NCBI RefSeq assembly: GCF_032884065.1 | Contig: NC_088863.1 | Location: forward strand, 42,426,082-42,490,081 | Length of the DNA: 64,000 nt | Direction: 5' to 3' | From: Artemia franciscana | Taxonomy: Eukaryota > Arthropoda > Branchiopoda > Anostraca > Artemiidae | Shown: positions 1-13,444 of the stretch, piece after piece | Layout: every line of letters begins with the position of its first letter | Position numbering within the stretch: the first letter of the stretch is position 1 | Notes under the pieces: generated by a model | Seen by the model: the letters and a program-made list of their open reading frames with translations, nothing else | Told to the model about the DNA's origin: nothing | Database searches by the model: none | Made by a program: the position numbers and the translations under genes

Positions 1-353
1 AAAATTAACTGTAGTTTGTTTTTAGCTTTAAAACATACACAACAAACTTACAAAAGAATTTTTGTCCAACATAAGTGAAGAAATTAAACAATAGAAATCA
101 AAAATAAATTAAGAACTTAATTGAAGAAATTAATTTAAACCAAACAAATTAAGTGAAGTAGTTAATTAAGTCTACTGGAGCTTTTGTTAAAATAGAGCAT
201 TCATTATAGGTTTTATTTCTTACTAATCTTAAAATTTCTTCTTCTTTTTTTAAAAATCAGCTGTTTGGTCACATAGTGAATATAAGGGGTATATTGTTCC
301 TATTATATTTGAGGGGTTGTAAATAAAAAAATTGAATTTCTTACAAACTAATG
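1..353. other. Unassigned AT-rich sequence
   Basis: No ORF, RNA gene or recognisable repeat is visible. It ends where the first hairpin-family (HPF) element begins. Confidence 0.5.
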
Positions 354-1926
354 TCAAACAGTTCGTGGTAGCGAATTGTAGTAAGGAGCGACCTGGCTCA
401 ATAGTAACTGAAACTCTAAAAATCGGAATTTTAATACCAATAGTTACATCAAAAGAGTCGCATATTAATGTTGATTTTAAATGTATAAGTTTTACCAAGT
501 TTAGTCTTACACATCAAAAGTTGCGAGCCTGAGAAAATTCGCCTCATTTTGAAAATTAAGAGGAGTACTCCCTAAAAGTCATGGAATCTAAACGAACAGC
601 GTGTGAGAGAATCCTATTATTGAAGTTTCAAGCTCCTAACTGCAAAAATCTGGAATTTTGTATTTATGCAAGAAGACAGATCACGGATGTGTTTTTTTTT
701 TCTTTTTTTTTCAGGGCTAATCGTATTGTCCCAATGATCCTAGAATGTCGTGACAGGGCTCATTTTAACAGAAATTGAAAGCTCTACTGCCCTTGTTAAG
801 TGACCAAAAAAATTGGAAGGCACCTAGGCCCCCTCCCGCACATTTTTCCCCAAAGTAACCGGATCAAAATTATGAAACAGCAATTTTATTCAGCATAGCC
901 GAAGAGCTTAATAACTTTTTTTTGGGGTACGACTTACTCCCCCACAGTATCCGTGGGAGGGGCTGCAAGTTACAAACTTTGACCAGTGTTTACATATAGT
1001 AATGGTTATTGGAAAGTGTACAGACGTTTTCAGGTGGATTTTTTGGTTGGAGTAGGAGGGGTTGATGGGATGGAGTTACGTGGGAGGATTTTTATATGGA
1101 TGAATTTGTCATGGAGGAAGAAAATTTCCATGAAGGGGGCGCAGGATTCTCTAGCATTATTTAAAAAAAACAATGAAAAACTAAATCTAAAAAAGATTTT
1201 TCAACTGAAAATAAGGAGCAGCATTAAAACTTAGAACAAACAGAAATTATTAAGCGTCGGATAGGGTTCACCTCCTCCTAATACCTCGCTCCTTACCCTA
1301 GTGTGTTTTTAGTAATTTCAATTATTTGTTCCACTATTTCTTAAGGAATTGGGACAAAATTCAAGCTTTTTGTAAAGAGCGAGGTAATGACGAGGGGGTG
1401 AACCCCCTCATATACGTAATAAAAACATGCAAATATAGAAGTTAGTTACGTAAGTTGACTCGTAAATAATGCATATTTTTTCACGAATAAAACGTTCCTA
1501 AAACATTTAAAGTTCTAGTTGCCTATTTAAGTAATCAAAAAATTGGAGGGCAACTAGGCCTCCTCCCCACTTCTGTTTCCTCAAAATCGTCCAATCAAAA
1601 CTATGATAAATCCATTTAGCCAAAAAAAAAAAAATATGGAAATTTCATTTTAATTATTCATGTGCGGAGAGCCAAAATCAAAACATGCATTCATTCAAAA
1701 CGTTCAGAAATTGAATGAAAAAACAAGTTTTTTAACTGAAAGTAAGGAGCGACATTAAAACTTAAAACGAACAGAAATTACTCCGCATGTGAAAGGGGCT
1801 GTTCCTTCCTCAACACCATGCTCTTTACGCTAATTTTTTTTTACTGTTTTAAAAAGTATAGTTGAGAGAAAGAGTCAAACTTTAGCGTAAAGAGTGAGGC
1901 GTTAAGGAGGGAACAACCCCTTTCAA
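354..1926 (+). mobile_element. HPF element, copy 1 (3'-truncated)
   Basis: Non-coding repeat of the window's dominant family. It starts TCAAACAGTTCG inside a short hairpin (the stem pairs CAGTTCG with CGAAYTG), then runs through the family's body landmarks: the GGAGCGACC/GGCTCAATAG block, the poly-pyrimidine tract near 690-715, the CACCTAGGCCCCCTCCC block, and CAACTAGGCCTCCTCCCC near 1550. It reaches the left arm of the terminal palindrome at about 1737. The right arm stops at about 1926, so the copy lacks its end. Small ORFs in it recur in other copies but carry indels and look like repeat shadows. The 6.85-kb tandem duplication begins inside this element. Confidence 0.85.
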
Positions 1927-4149
1927 AAACCAATAGGCAAGTTAGGAATTTATTTCTTTTTAATGTATTTTATTCATTTACATTTACTATTAGTATAGAC
2001 AAAAAAAAATTATTTTCAAACCAGAACAAGTGATAAATTTGAGTGTAAAATTTTTCATTAGATTCCTTTTTTCAATACTTATATTTTCATTTTCACATAC
2101 AGAACAAATTGGGAAGGGGCAGAATTGCAAAGGGAGATTTTAAGCATACGTTTTAGCATTTTAGGCCATTGTAAAACGCAATAGTATACGATAAAAAAAA
2201 ATATATATTTGCCTTCAAGGAAAATTTATAATAAGCACATAAATGTAAGTATTTTACGATTTTTCCGTGCGCCGTAAGTGCTGGAATAATTTTAAAAATA
2301 CAAAAAGGAACATCAGCGTCTATCATCTTTTACAAACAACTTTTACAATAAAAATTGACAGTAGTTGCTATTTCCAAACCAATTTCTGTATTTTCTATTT
2401 AGGATTTTTTTAGAGCGTGTTTTTAGATTTGTCTCTTATTAAAGGGGCTAAGTGTTGCCACAGTAGAGCGGGAGGGGGGGAGCAATAGACCTCCAGTTAA
2501 AGATTTTCAATAGTACCTTTCTTATGCTTACCGAACTTTTAGCTTCGGAAATTGCACAAAAACGTGCAATTTGCCATCTGATGGCGGCGCACTAAAACCA
2601 ATTTTTACAGAATGCACGTTGAAATGATTAAAGAGATGTTGTGAGAGGTTGGGGTTTGGATTATGCAGCGAGCTGATTCCAAAACACGAAGCCCAGAGTT
2701 ATTATACCCTCCCAAGAACACCCAACAAAAGGGTCCATTTCCAGCTTAACACAGCACTTGATGATGGTGGTATCAATTCGAGTTTATAGTAAGTATGTAG
2801 ACATAAAAATTGGCTTTTGAATTGGTCCTGAAAAAGGTCACTATAAAATTTCAATTACTCACTAGCCACAAAGAAAAAAAGATGGTATCATTCTCGCTCA
2901 AAAAAATAATCTTCATTGTCCCCAATAAAATTTGACTATTAAAATTGACTGAAATGATAATAACTATCCCTATATCAGCTTTAAATGGTATAAAGGAGTA
3001 GGTTTCCCCTTCCTAAACGTTTTCTTTTTACAGTAAGTCTTGAAGGAATTGTTTTTGAGGAATTGGGACATAAAGTGAAACTTTAGCGTAGGGAGCGAGG
3101 GATAAGGGAGGGGCAGTCCCATTATGTGTAGAGTAACTTATGTGCACTTGGGGTTTTAGTGTTACGCCTTAATATCAATTGGGAAACTTGTTTTTTTTTT
3201 ATTTATATCTGACAGTTTTCATAATATTACCAGGGAATTTATCCCCCTAATATGTAAGATTTTCCTGAAAAAATTCCCCAAGAACCTTTCCTCACGACGT
3301 AGAAGTTTCCGCTTCAAAAATCTCCTCCTCCCACAGAAAACTCCTCCCTAAGAAATGACTGCCAATTTCTGAATAGTAAATCACAAGTGAACAATGGGAA
3401 AAATTAGGTTGATTCCCCATCCTTTCCCCAGGGACTAAGGAGGAGGCCACGTGTCAACCCCAAAAACATATTTCCTCGTGGAGTCCATCAAAAAAGCATT
3501 CCTTTTGGAACCCCTCCCCACAAAAAAAAGAAGCTCCATTTATTTCCTGGGAACCTGCTTATTCCCCCTGGATGTCTCCTCTGTGGAATTTTCCAACTAT
3601 CCATTAATGTAAAATTGCGCTCCCAAAAGGAAATTAATACTAAGAAAAAGAACGAAGGAAACTGTATAATTATACTTCAGCTAGTATAGGGGGGTGGGAC
3701 GATGAGTCATTGTGTAGACATGGGGAGAGAAGGTAGAAGATGCCTCAAAGATCACATTTTAATGCCTAAATTGTCCAAATTTCCATAATCCTTTAGCTAA
3801 TTGTAGGGAAGGGGATAGCTAGGTATTAATATCTCACCTCACTTCATTTGGACTATGCAAGAATAAGGATGCTGCCATCTGATGGCTCCCTTTTTATTAC
3901 AAAAAAAAACTTTTCTTACAGCAATTTTAAAACTTCATTTAAATAATTCAAATTGGTTCATATATCATAAGATTATGTTCAATAATATGTAAATGTGCTT
4001 AAGCTATTATGACGGAGGGGTGGTTGATCCTTTCGTTGGGGGGGGGGATCAGATGTCTGAAATAGAGCATATTGATGCCAAAACCTCTGAACTCCAGCTT
4101 GGCCTTCCGAAAAATTTAAAAATGTTCTAGAGGGGGTAGAATTGATACC
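1927..4149. other. Unassigned unit-specific non-coding DNA
   Basis: No gene is seen. At 2985-3130 a degenerate stretch resembles one HPF palindrome arm (AACTTTAGCGTAGGGAGCGAGG). Around 3220-3600 the sequence is C-rich and pyrimidine-skewed without open frames. The same sequence recurs in unit 2. Confidence 0.5.
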
Positions 4150-4277
4150 TAATTACTCTAAGAAATATTTCTGGTCAATATCTTTATCATTAAAGTAGAG
4201 ATAAGCATTAAACTGAGAGTAACTACTAATTACTCTCAGAAATATTTCTGGTCAATATCTTTATTATTAAAGTAGAG
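4150..4277. repeat. 77-bp local tandem duplication
   Basis: TAATTACTCT followed by AGAAATATTTCTGGTCAATA and TTAAAGTAGAG occurs at 4150 and again at 4227. Unit 2 keeps it but has an extra short insertion near 10997. Confidence 0.8.
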
Positions 4278-5002
4278 AAAACTCTAAAAAAAAAAAATCT
4301 ATTTCGTATTAGAGGCTGCCCATCTTCAGCACTCCCTCCCAGAGTCATAGAAACTTTCATATAAAACCCTTTCCTAGAACTTCCATTTGATACCTGGTCC
4401 TATTGTAACTCGTTGAGACATCCAATAATCATTTTATGGTTCTCATTTTGTTCAAATAGTTGAAAATATTAATAAATTTATATTCAAAGCTTATATAATC
4501 CCCAGATACCCTGGAATAAAGGTCATAAAATATGTGAACTGTCAATTCTGTATAGATGTATTTTACCTTGGATAAAGGAGGGGGGGTATTTTTAGTGTTT
4601 TGAGTTCAGTGGCATCAAACTTTCAGTGATTATTCTTGGATTATAAAGATCATCAATATTTTGATGTGGACCCCCCAAGGCAGGGAGGGGAGTACGACAT
4701 CATCTTTGAGGGCATCGTTATGGGATATTTCAAAAATACGCTGAATCAAATTGTTATCTCAAAAATTTTGTTACCAACTTGCGTGGGACCTTGAAAGTGT
4801 GAAATTGATATCTACTCCTTTACGATTTCTGAGAATATATCTGGTCTCCACTGTTGTTATGAAAGTTAAGAAAAACAATAAACCCAAAAATGAGCAGGAT
4901 TTATTCCATGTAGAAAAAGTCTGCCCCTTTCTCATCCACACCTCCACCTCAAGGATGCAAAAACTTGGGAGGGCGCTTACTAGATAAGAAATTGATAGTT
5001 CC
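4278..5002. other. Unassigned non-coding DNA
   Basis: Contains G and C homopolymer runs. The 78-codon ORF at 4751-4987 is preserved in unit 2 only because the duplication is recent. It resembles no known family and shows no start context or splice sites that I could support. Confidence 0.4.
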
Positions 5003-5169
5003 AGTCCTTCGAATCAAACTGGATCAGAAAATAGTCCTGGCAAAAAAATAGATTTTTTCATTCAAACATATCTCTGAATTTAGTTGAGTTTACTTCTGTT
5101 GCGAAATCAAAGCTCACCTTGAACTGTAATCTCCTATGTTTGTCAGTCAATTTTTCATAATAAATTCAA

Positions 5170-5260
5170 AGGCTTTGATTTTCAATAAAATGAGGATTTT
5201 CAATAAAATGATTTTCAATTTCAATAAAAATTTTCAATTTTTGATTTTCAATAAAAAAAA
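5170..5260. repeat. ATTTTCAATAAAATG minisatellite
   Basis: Imperfect head-to-tail repeats of TTTTCAATAAAATG and TTTTCAATTT. A copy lies in unit 2 near 12030-12115. The locus at 21557-21785 carries only a shortened version. Confidence 0.7.
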
Positions 5261-5304
5261 ACCAACAGAAAGCTACCATTGGAACAACAGAACAACCATT
5301 GACA

Positions 5305-5332
5305 ACGAGGAGCTACTATTGTAGCTCCTCGT
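5305..5332. repeat. Perfect 12-bp stem hairpin
   Basis: ACGAGGAGCTAC pairs perfectly with GTAGCTCCTCGT across a 4-nt loop (TATT). The duplicate is at 12164-12191. It sits just upstream of the Thr-codon repeat relic. Confidence 0.75.
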
Positions 5333-5399
5333 AACTCAAGTCGAATCTTTGGGTGCATATTAAGGTTCATGTTGAACTAACCAAGAGACACTATGCATA

Positions 5400-6400
5400 A
5401 ACTATTACTGCTACAACTACTATTAATACTGAGGCTATAGAGAATGATTATGGGATTATGGGATTAGAGAATTATGATTATGAATGAATTATGGATTATG
5501 AATGGATCATGGGATTAGAGAATTAGAGATTATGGGATTAGAGAATGATAATAAATTGACAAATACTATGCAGCTGAGCCAATCTAACCTCTACTAACTT
5601 TCCAATTATTGCTAACTTCTATTGCGAATATAACTACAACTGAGGCTATAGAGAATGATTATGGGCATGCTGAACTAAATCAAAACACACTATATGCATG
5701 TAGGTTGTCAAAAGAGCGTTTCACTAATTTCTCAGAAGTGGCTTAGATTATTAAGTTAAAACTTCTAGATCATTTTGAGGGGGCTATTGAATTAATCAAA
5801 AGCAAATGTATGCCTATTACTACAACTGATACAACTACTACTACGGAAACCACTGCTAATACTACTACTACTGCTGGAGCTAGTCGTACTAAGGTGAAAC
5901 TTTCAGGAAATGGTGAACTAAATTGACAAATATTGTGCGGCAGAACCAATCTAACTTCTACTAGCTTCCCAATTATTGCCAATTTCTACTACTACGACAA
6001 CTACCACCGAGGCTATAGGGAATGATTTTGGGCATGCTGAACTAAATCACAAAAAACTATATGTATGTAGATTGTCAAAAGAGCGTATCAGTAATTTTTT
6101 TAGGAGTAGATTTTGAGGGGGATGTTGAATTAGCCAAAAGAAACTATATGCCTACTACATCTATTGATACTATTACTACTACTACTCTAGCAACTGCGAC
6201 TACTACTACTGCTGAAGCTAGTTGTATTAAGGTGAAACTTTCAGAAACGCTGAACTAAATTGACAAATATTATGCGGCAGAGCCATTCTAACTTCGACTA
6301 ATTTCCAAATTATTGCTATCCGCTACTGCTACGACAACTACTACTGAGGCTATAGCGAATGATCATGGACATATTGAACTAAATAAAACCATTACCAACT
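5400..6400 (+). pseudogene. Thr-rich repeat-protein relic, unit 1
   Basis: The stretch holds two to three degenerate units of about 300 bp. In the right frames they read VDFEGDVELAK, NYMPTT, runs of Thr, then EAIGND, HAELN, LYVCRLSKERISNF. The same peptide unit is open on the minus strand at 27012-27530. Here the frame is broken by an extra T in the T-run near 6100 and by several stops, so this is a relic. Short imperfect repeats of TTATGGGATTAGAGAA lie at 5450-5560. I do not recognise the protein family. Confidence 0.55.
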
Positions 6401-6430
6401 TGACTAGAACAACCGCCATTGTAAAATAAT

Positions 6431-7667
6431 TCACAATTCGTTGAATTGAAGGGGGGGGTTAAGCCTACACATATTTCCAAGACTGAAAAAAAGTTTGAAA
6501 AAAGGTATTTTATTTTAGTCGTAATCTTTTCGAATAAATAAGAAAGTTTTCAGTACTTTTTATGCAGGGAGATTTTCACATTGGGAAGGTGATTTCTGGA
6601 GGCGAACTTCCCAAGAGAAATTTTATTCGGGAGAAAATTCACCAAAATTAACATGCAAATTCCATTTTAATTTTTATGTGCGGTGAACCAAATTTGAACC
6701 TGCAATAGTTAAAAAAATACAGAAATAAAATTAAAAAACATAAGTTTTTACCTGAAAGTAAGGAGCGACATTTAGACTTAAAACGAACAGAAAATATATC
6801 GTGTATTAAAGGGGATGTCCCCTAGCCAGCCCCTCGCTCTTTATGCAAAGTTTGAGTCTCTATCAGAACTCTACTTTTTGAATTGATAAAAACAACTTTA
6901 GTGTAAAGAGTGGGGCGTTGAGGAGGGGGAAACCCCTTTCATACATTGAATAATTTCTTTTCGTTTTAAGCTTCAATATTGCTCCTTACTTTTAGTTAAA
7001 TAAAAATTAGTTTTCTTATCCTTAATACAGCATATAAATGTTCAAGAAAAAGAAATTATATCATATTGAAACCATAAAAAAAATAAAAGTACTAATTGAG
7101 AGCCCAATTTGAGATCCAGAAACAATAGTTATTTGAATTAGAAATCTGCTTTAACCCCCATCGCTAATGGTGAAACATTTTGCTTTAATTGTATATACTA
7201 CGCTGAATTTGCAACTGTTGATAAATATTTAAATCAATTCGAAGAAAAAATTGACGAATGGAAAAATCTGTGCATGTTTAGCCTAAAATTCAGGCGACAT
7301 ATCTGATCATAAGGGAGGGATGGGTAAAACTAATTTGCGATGCATATGTTATTTTTGGATTCATGAAGAAATTTATGCTATAAATATTCTCTCTCATTTC
7401 ATTTAAATGTTATGACTATACAAATACCCTTTTCTTAAATATTAGTCAATACCTTAAAAAGGCACGTAAGGAATAACTGATTTCAAGTGAGGCAATATTT
7501 CAGGGAAGATAGAAAAAAGTTAAAAAAAAAATAAGAGCAGATAAATATAATAACATGTAACCTTGGTACAAGACTTTATTAAATTCTCCTTGGTATAGTT
7601 CCATTTGAAAAAAATTAAAATTTCTGATCATTTTTAAATTTTGTCGGATATCCCCTCTATGAAAATT
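6431..7667. repeat. Segment repeated beside glycogen synthase (copy 1)
   Basis: This stretch recurs at 13300-14527, in part at 14680-15914, and in diverged form at 27690-30400 next to the intact glycogen synthase gene. It has no coding content. It contains an HPF-like palindrome at 6749-6997 whose uninterrupted right arm carries the empty site of the MITE found at 28627. Confidence 0.85.
6749..6997. repeat. HPF-like palindrome, diverged subfamily
   Basis: The left arm begins ACCTGAAAGTAAGGAGCGAC. The right arm ends TTGCTCCTTACTTTTAGT. The loop is about 45 nt. Arms are imperfect compared with 55781-56081. Duplicates lie near 13614-13858 and 14849-15092. Confidence 0.8.
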
Positions 7668-7669
7668 GC

Positions 7670-8766
7670 GGCCCCCTCTCGCACATTTTCCCCCAAAGTA
7701 ACCGGATCAAAATTATGAAACAGCCATTTTATTCAGTATAGCCGAAGAGCTTAATAACTGTATTTTTGGGGACGACTTACTCCCCCACAGTATCCGTGGG
7801 AGGGATGCAAGTTACAAACTTTGACCAGTGTTTACATATAGTAATGGTTATTGGAAAGTGTACAGACGTTTTCAGGTGGATTTTTTGGTTGGAGTAGGAG
7901 GGGTTGATGGGATGGAGTTACGTGGGAGGATCTTTATATGGATGAATTTGTCATGGAGGAAGAAAATTTCCATGAAGGGGGACGCAGGATTCTCTAGCAT
8001 TATTTAAAAAAACAATGAAAAACTAAATATAAAAAAGTTTTTTCAACTGAAAATAAGGAGCAGCATTAAAACTTAGAACAAACGGAAATTATTAAGCGTC
8101 GGATAGGGTTCACCTCCTCCTAATACCTCGCTCCTTACGCTAATGTGTTTTTAGTAATTTCAATTATTTGTTCCACTATTTCTTAAGGAATTGGGACAAA
8201 ATTCAAGCTTTTTCTAAAGAGCGAGGTAATGACAAGGGGGTGAACCCCCTCATATACGTAATAAAAACATGCAAATATAGAAGTTAGTTACGTAAGTTGA
8301 TTCGTAAATAATGCATATTTTTTCACGAATAAAATGTTCCTAAAAAATTTAAAGTTCTAGTTGCCTTTTCAAGTAATCAAAAAATTGGAGGGCAACTAGG
8401 CCTCCTCCCCACTTCTGTTTCCTCAAAATCGTCCAATCAAAACTATGAGAAATCCATTTAGCCAAAAAAAAAAAAATATATGCAAATTTCATTTTAATTA
8501 TTCATGGGCGGAGAGCCAAAATCAAAACATGCATTCATTCAAAACGTTCAGAAACTGAATGAAAAAACAAGTTTTTTAACTGAAAGTAAGGAGCGACATT
8601 AAAACTTAAAACGAACAGAAATTACTCCGTATGTGAAAGGGGCTGTTCCTTCCTCAACACCCTGCTCTTTACGCTAATTTTTTTTACTGTTTTAAAAAGT
8701 ATACTTGAGAGAAAAAGTCAAACTTTAGCGTAAAGAGTGAGGCGTTAAGGAGGGAACAACCCCTTT
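7670..8766 (+). mobile_element. HPF element, 5'-truncated by the duplication
   Basis: Same sequence as 827-1926, missing the 5' third because the tandem duplication breakpoint falls inside the element. The palindrome right arm stops at the same place as in copy 1. Confidence 0.85.
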
Positions 8767-11700
8767 CAAAAACCAATAGGCAAGTTAGGAATTTATTTCT
8801 TTTTAATTTATTTTATTCATTTACATTTACTATTAGGATAGACAAAAAAAATTATTTTCAAACCAGAACAAGTGATAAATTTGAGTGTAAAATTTTTCAT
8901 TAGATTCCTTTTTTCAATACTTATATTTTCATTTTCACATACAGAACAAATTGGGAAGGGGCAGAATTGCAAAGGGAGATTTTAAGCATACGTTTTAGCA
9001 TTTTAGGCCATTGTAAAACGCAATAGTATACGATAAAAAAAAATATATATTTGCCTTCAAGGAAAATTTATAATAAGCACATAAATGTAAGTATTTTACG
9101 ATTTTTCCGTGCGCCGTAAGTGCTGGAATAATTTTAAAAATACTAAAAGGAACATCAGCGTCTATCATCTTTTACAAACAACTTTTACAATAAAAATTGA
9201 CAGCGGTTGCTATTTCCAAACCAATTTTTGTATTTTCTATTTAGGAATTTTTTAGAACGTATTTTTAGATTTTTCTCTTATTAAAGGGGCTAAGTGTTGC
9301 CACAGTAGAGCGGGAGGGGGGCAATAGACCTCCAGTTAAAGATTTTCAATAGTACCTTTCTTATGATTACCGGACTTTTAGCTTCAGAAATTGCACAAAA
9401 ACGTGCAATTTGCCATCTGATGGCGGCGCATTAAAACCAATTTTTACAGAATGCACGTTGAAATGATTAAAGAGATGTTGTGAGAGGTTGGGGTTTGGAT
9501 TATGCAGCGAGCTGATTCCAAAACACGAAGCCCAGAGTTATTATACCCTCCCAAGAACACCCAACAAAAGGGTCCATTTCCAGCTTAACACAGCACTTGA
9601 TTATGGTGGTATCAATTCGAGTTTATAGTAAGTATGTAGACATAAAAATTGGCTTTTGAGGTCCTGAAAAAGGTCACTATAAAATTTCAATTACTCACTA
9701 GCCACAACGAAAAAAAAGATGGTATCATTCTCGCTCAAAAAAATAATCTTCATTGTCCCCAATAAATTTTGACTATTAAAATTGACTGAAATGATAATAA
9801 CTATTCCTATATCAGCTTTAAATGGTATAAAGGAGTAGGTTTCCCCTTCCTAAACGTTTTCTTTTTACACTAAGTCTTGAAGGAATTGTTTTTGAGGAAT
9901 TGGGACATAAAGTGAAACTTTAGCGTAGGGAGCGAGGGATAAGGGAGGGGCAGTCCCATTCTATGTAGAGTAACTTATGTGCACTTGGAGTTTTAGTGTT
10001 ACGCCTTAATATCAATTGGGGAATTTGTTTTTTTATTTATATCTGACAGTTTTCATAATATTACCAGGGAATTTATCCCCCTAATATGTAAGATTTTCCT
10101 GAAAAAATTCCCCAAGAACCTTTCCTCACGACGTAGAAGTTTCCGCTTCAAAAATCTCCTCCTCCCACAGAAAACTCCTCCCTAAGAAATGACTGCCAAT
10201 TTCTGAATAGTAAATCACAAGTGAACAATGGGAAAAATTAGGTTGATTCCCCATCCTTTCCCCAGGGACTAAGGAGGAGGCCACGTGTCAACCCCAAAAG
10301 CATATTTCCTCGTGGAGTCCATCAAAAAAGCATTCCTTTTGGACCCCCTCCCCACATAAAAAAGAAGCTCCATTTATTTCCTGGGAGCTTGCTTATTCCC
10401 CCTGGATGTCTCCTCTGTGGAATTCTCCAACTATCCATTAATGTAAAATTGCGCTGCCAAAAGGAAATTAATACAAAGAAAAAGAACGAAGGAAACTGTA
10501 TATTTATACTTCAGCTAGTATAGGGGGGGGGGGATGAGTCATTGTGTAGACATGGGGGAGAAGGTAGAAGATGCCTCAAAGATCACATTTTAATGCCTAA
10601 ATTGTCCAAATTTCCATAATCCTTTAGCTAATTGTAGGGAAGGGCCGGGGAGGGGATAGCTAGGTATTAATCTCTCACCTCACTTCATTTGGACTATGCA
10701 AGAATAAGGATGCTGCAATCTGATGGCTCCCTTTTTATTACAAAAAAAAACTTTTCTTACATCAATTTTGAAACTTCATTTAAATAATTCAAATTGGTTC
10801 ATATATCATAAGATTATGTTCAATAATATGTAAATGTGCATAAGCTATTATGACGGAGGGGTGGTTGATCCTTTCGTTGGGGGGGGGGATCAGATGTCTG
10901 AAATATAGCATATTGATGCCAAAACCTCTGAACTCCAGCTTGGCTTTCCGAAAAATTTAAAAATGTTCTAGAGGGGGTAGAATTGATACCTAATTACTTT
11001 TCTAATTGCTCTAAGAAATATTTCTGGTCAATATCTTTATCATTAAAGTAGAGATAAGCATTAAACTGAGAGTAACTACTAATTACTCTCAGAAATATTT
11101 CTGGTCAATATCTTTATTATTAAAGTAGAGAAAACTCTAAAAAAAAAAAAAAAATTTCTTTCGTATTAGAGGCTGCCCATCCTCAGCACTCCCTCCCAGA
11201 GTCATAGAAACTTTCATATGAAACCCTTTCCTAGAACTTCCATTTGATACCTGGTCCTATTGTAACTCGTTGAGACATCCAATAATCATTTTATGGTTCT
11301 CATTTTGTTCAAATAGTTGAAAATATTAATAAATTTATATTCAAAGCTTATATAATCCCCAGATACCCTGGAATAAAGGTCATAAAATATGTGAACTGTC
11401 AATTCTGTATAGATGTATTTTACCTTGGATAAAGGGGGGGGGGGGTATTTTTAGTTTTTTGAGTTCAGTGGCATCAAACTTTCAGTGATTATTCTTGGAT
11501 TATAAAGATCATCAATATTTTGATGTGGACCCCCCAAGGCAGGGAGGGGAGTACGACATCATCTTTGAGGGCATAGTTATGGGATATTTCAAAAATACGC
11601 TGAATCTAATTGTTATCTCAAAAATTTTGTTACCAACTTGCGTGGGACCTTGAAAGTGTGAAATTGATATCTACTCCTTTACGATTTCTGAGAATATATC

Positions 11701-12259
11701 TGGTCTCCACAGTTGTTATGAAAGTTAAGAAAAACAATAAACCCAAAAATGAGCAGGATTTATTCCATGTAGGAAAAGTCTGCCCCTTTCTCATCCACAC
11801 CTCCACCTCAAGGATGCAAAAACTTGGGAGGGCGCTTACTAGATAAGAAATTGATAGTTCCAGTCCTTCGAATCAAACTGGATCAGAAAATAGTCCTGGC
11901 AAAAAAATAGATTTTTTCATTCAAACATATCTCTGAATTTAGTTGAGTTTACTTCTGTTGCGAAATCAAAGCTCACCTTGAACTGTAATCTCCTATGTTT
12001 GTCAGTCAATTTTTCATAATAAATTCAAAGGCTTTGATTTTCAATAAAATGAGGATTTTCAATAAAATGATTTTCAATTTCAATAAAAATTTTCAATTTT
12101 TGATTTTCAATAAAAAAAAACCAACAGAAAGCTACCATTGGAACAACAGAACAACCATTGACAACGAGGAGCTACTATTGTAGCTCCTCGTAACTCAAGT
12201 CGAATCTTTGGGTGCATATTAAGGTTCATGTTGAACTAACCAAGAGACACTATGCATAA

Positions 12260-13260
12260 ACTATTACTGCTACAACTACTATTAATACTGAGGCTATAGA
12301 GAATGATTATGGGATTATGGGATTAGAGAATTATGATTATGAATGAATTATGGATTATGAATGGATCATGGGATTAGAGAATTAGAGATTATGGGATTAG
12401 AGAATGATAATAAATTGACAAATACTATGCAGCTGAGCCAATCTAACCTCTACTAACTTTCCAATTATTGCTAACTTCTATTGCGACAATAACTACAACT
12501 GAGGCTATAGAGAATGATTATGGGCATGCTGAACTAAATCAAAACACACTATATGCATGTAGGTTGTCAAAAGAGCGTTTCACCAATTTCTCAGAAGTGG
12601 CTTAGATTATTAAGTTAAAACTTCTAGATCATTTTGAGGGGGCTATTGAATTAATCAAAAGCAAATGTATGCCTATTACTACAACTGATACAACTACTAC
12701 TACGGAAACCACTGCTAATACTACTACTACTGCTGGAGCTAGTCGTACTAAGGTGAAACTTTCAGGAAATGGTGAACTAAATTGACAAATATTGTGCGGC
12801 AGAACCAATCTAACTTCTACTAGCTTCCCAATTATTGCCAATTTCTACTGCTACGACAACTACCACCGAGGCTATAGGGAATGATTTTGGGCATGCTGAA
12901 CTAAATCACAAAAAACTATATGTATGTAGATTGTCAAAAGAGCGTATCAGTAATTTTTTTAGGAGTAGATTTTGAGGGGGATGTTGAATTAGCCAAAAGA
13001 AACTATATGCCTACTACATCTATTGATACTAATACTACTACTACTCTAGCAACTGCGACTACTACTACTGCTGAAGCTAGTTGTATTAAGGTGAAACTTT
13101 CAGGAAACGCTGAACTAAATTGACAAATATTATGCGGCAGAGCCATTCTAACCTCGACTAATTTCCAAATTATTGCTATCCGCTACTGCTACGACAACTA
13201 CTACTGAGGCTATAGCGAATGATCATGGACATATTGAACTAAATAAAACCATTACCAACT
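12260..13260 (+). pseudogene. Thr-rich repeat-protein relic, unit 2
   Basis: Duplicate of the relic at 5400-6400 with the same T-run frameshift. The one readable block is GVDFEGDVELAKRNYMPTT followed by Thr-rich sequence and KVKLSGNAELN, ending in TGA near 13121. Confidence 0.55.
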
Positions 13261-13444
13261 TGACTAGAACAACCGCCATTGTAAAATAATTCACAATTCG
13301 TTGAATTAAAGGGGGGGGGGGAATTAAGCCTACACATATTTCCAAGACTGAAAAAAAGTTTGAAAAAAGGTATTTTATTTTAGTCGTAATCTTTTCGAAT
13401 AAATAAGAAAGTTTTCAGTACTTTTTATGCAGGGAGATTTTCAC

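Larger units (their letters stand above)
827..7668. repeat. 6.85-kb tandem segmental duplication, unit 1
   Basis: The sequence is repeated almost base for base starting at 7670. Landmarks are displaced by 6,843 bases at the left end and 6,859 bases in the middle, so a few small indels separate the copies. Unit 1 contains the HPF 3' half, about 3 kb of unassigned non-coding DNA, a Thr-codon-rich repeat relic and a hairpin-bearing segment. The join (AAAATT followed by GCGGCCCCCTC at about 7667) shows little homology. Confidence 0.92.

Noticed and set aside
4751..4987. 78-codon ORF conserved in both units (11610-11846)
   Set aside because: Conservation is explained by recent duplication, and the only amino-acid change (E to G) gives no evidence of constraint.
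5770..5982. Minus-strand Val-rich ORF (also 12629-12841)
   Set aside because: Antisense of the ACT-rich Thr-codon repeat. The informative frame is on the other strand.
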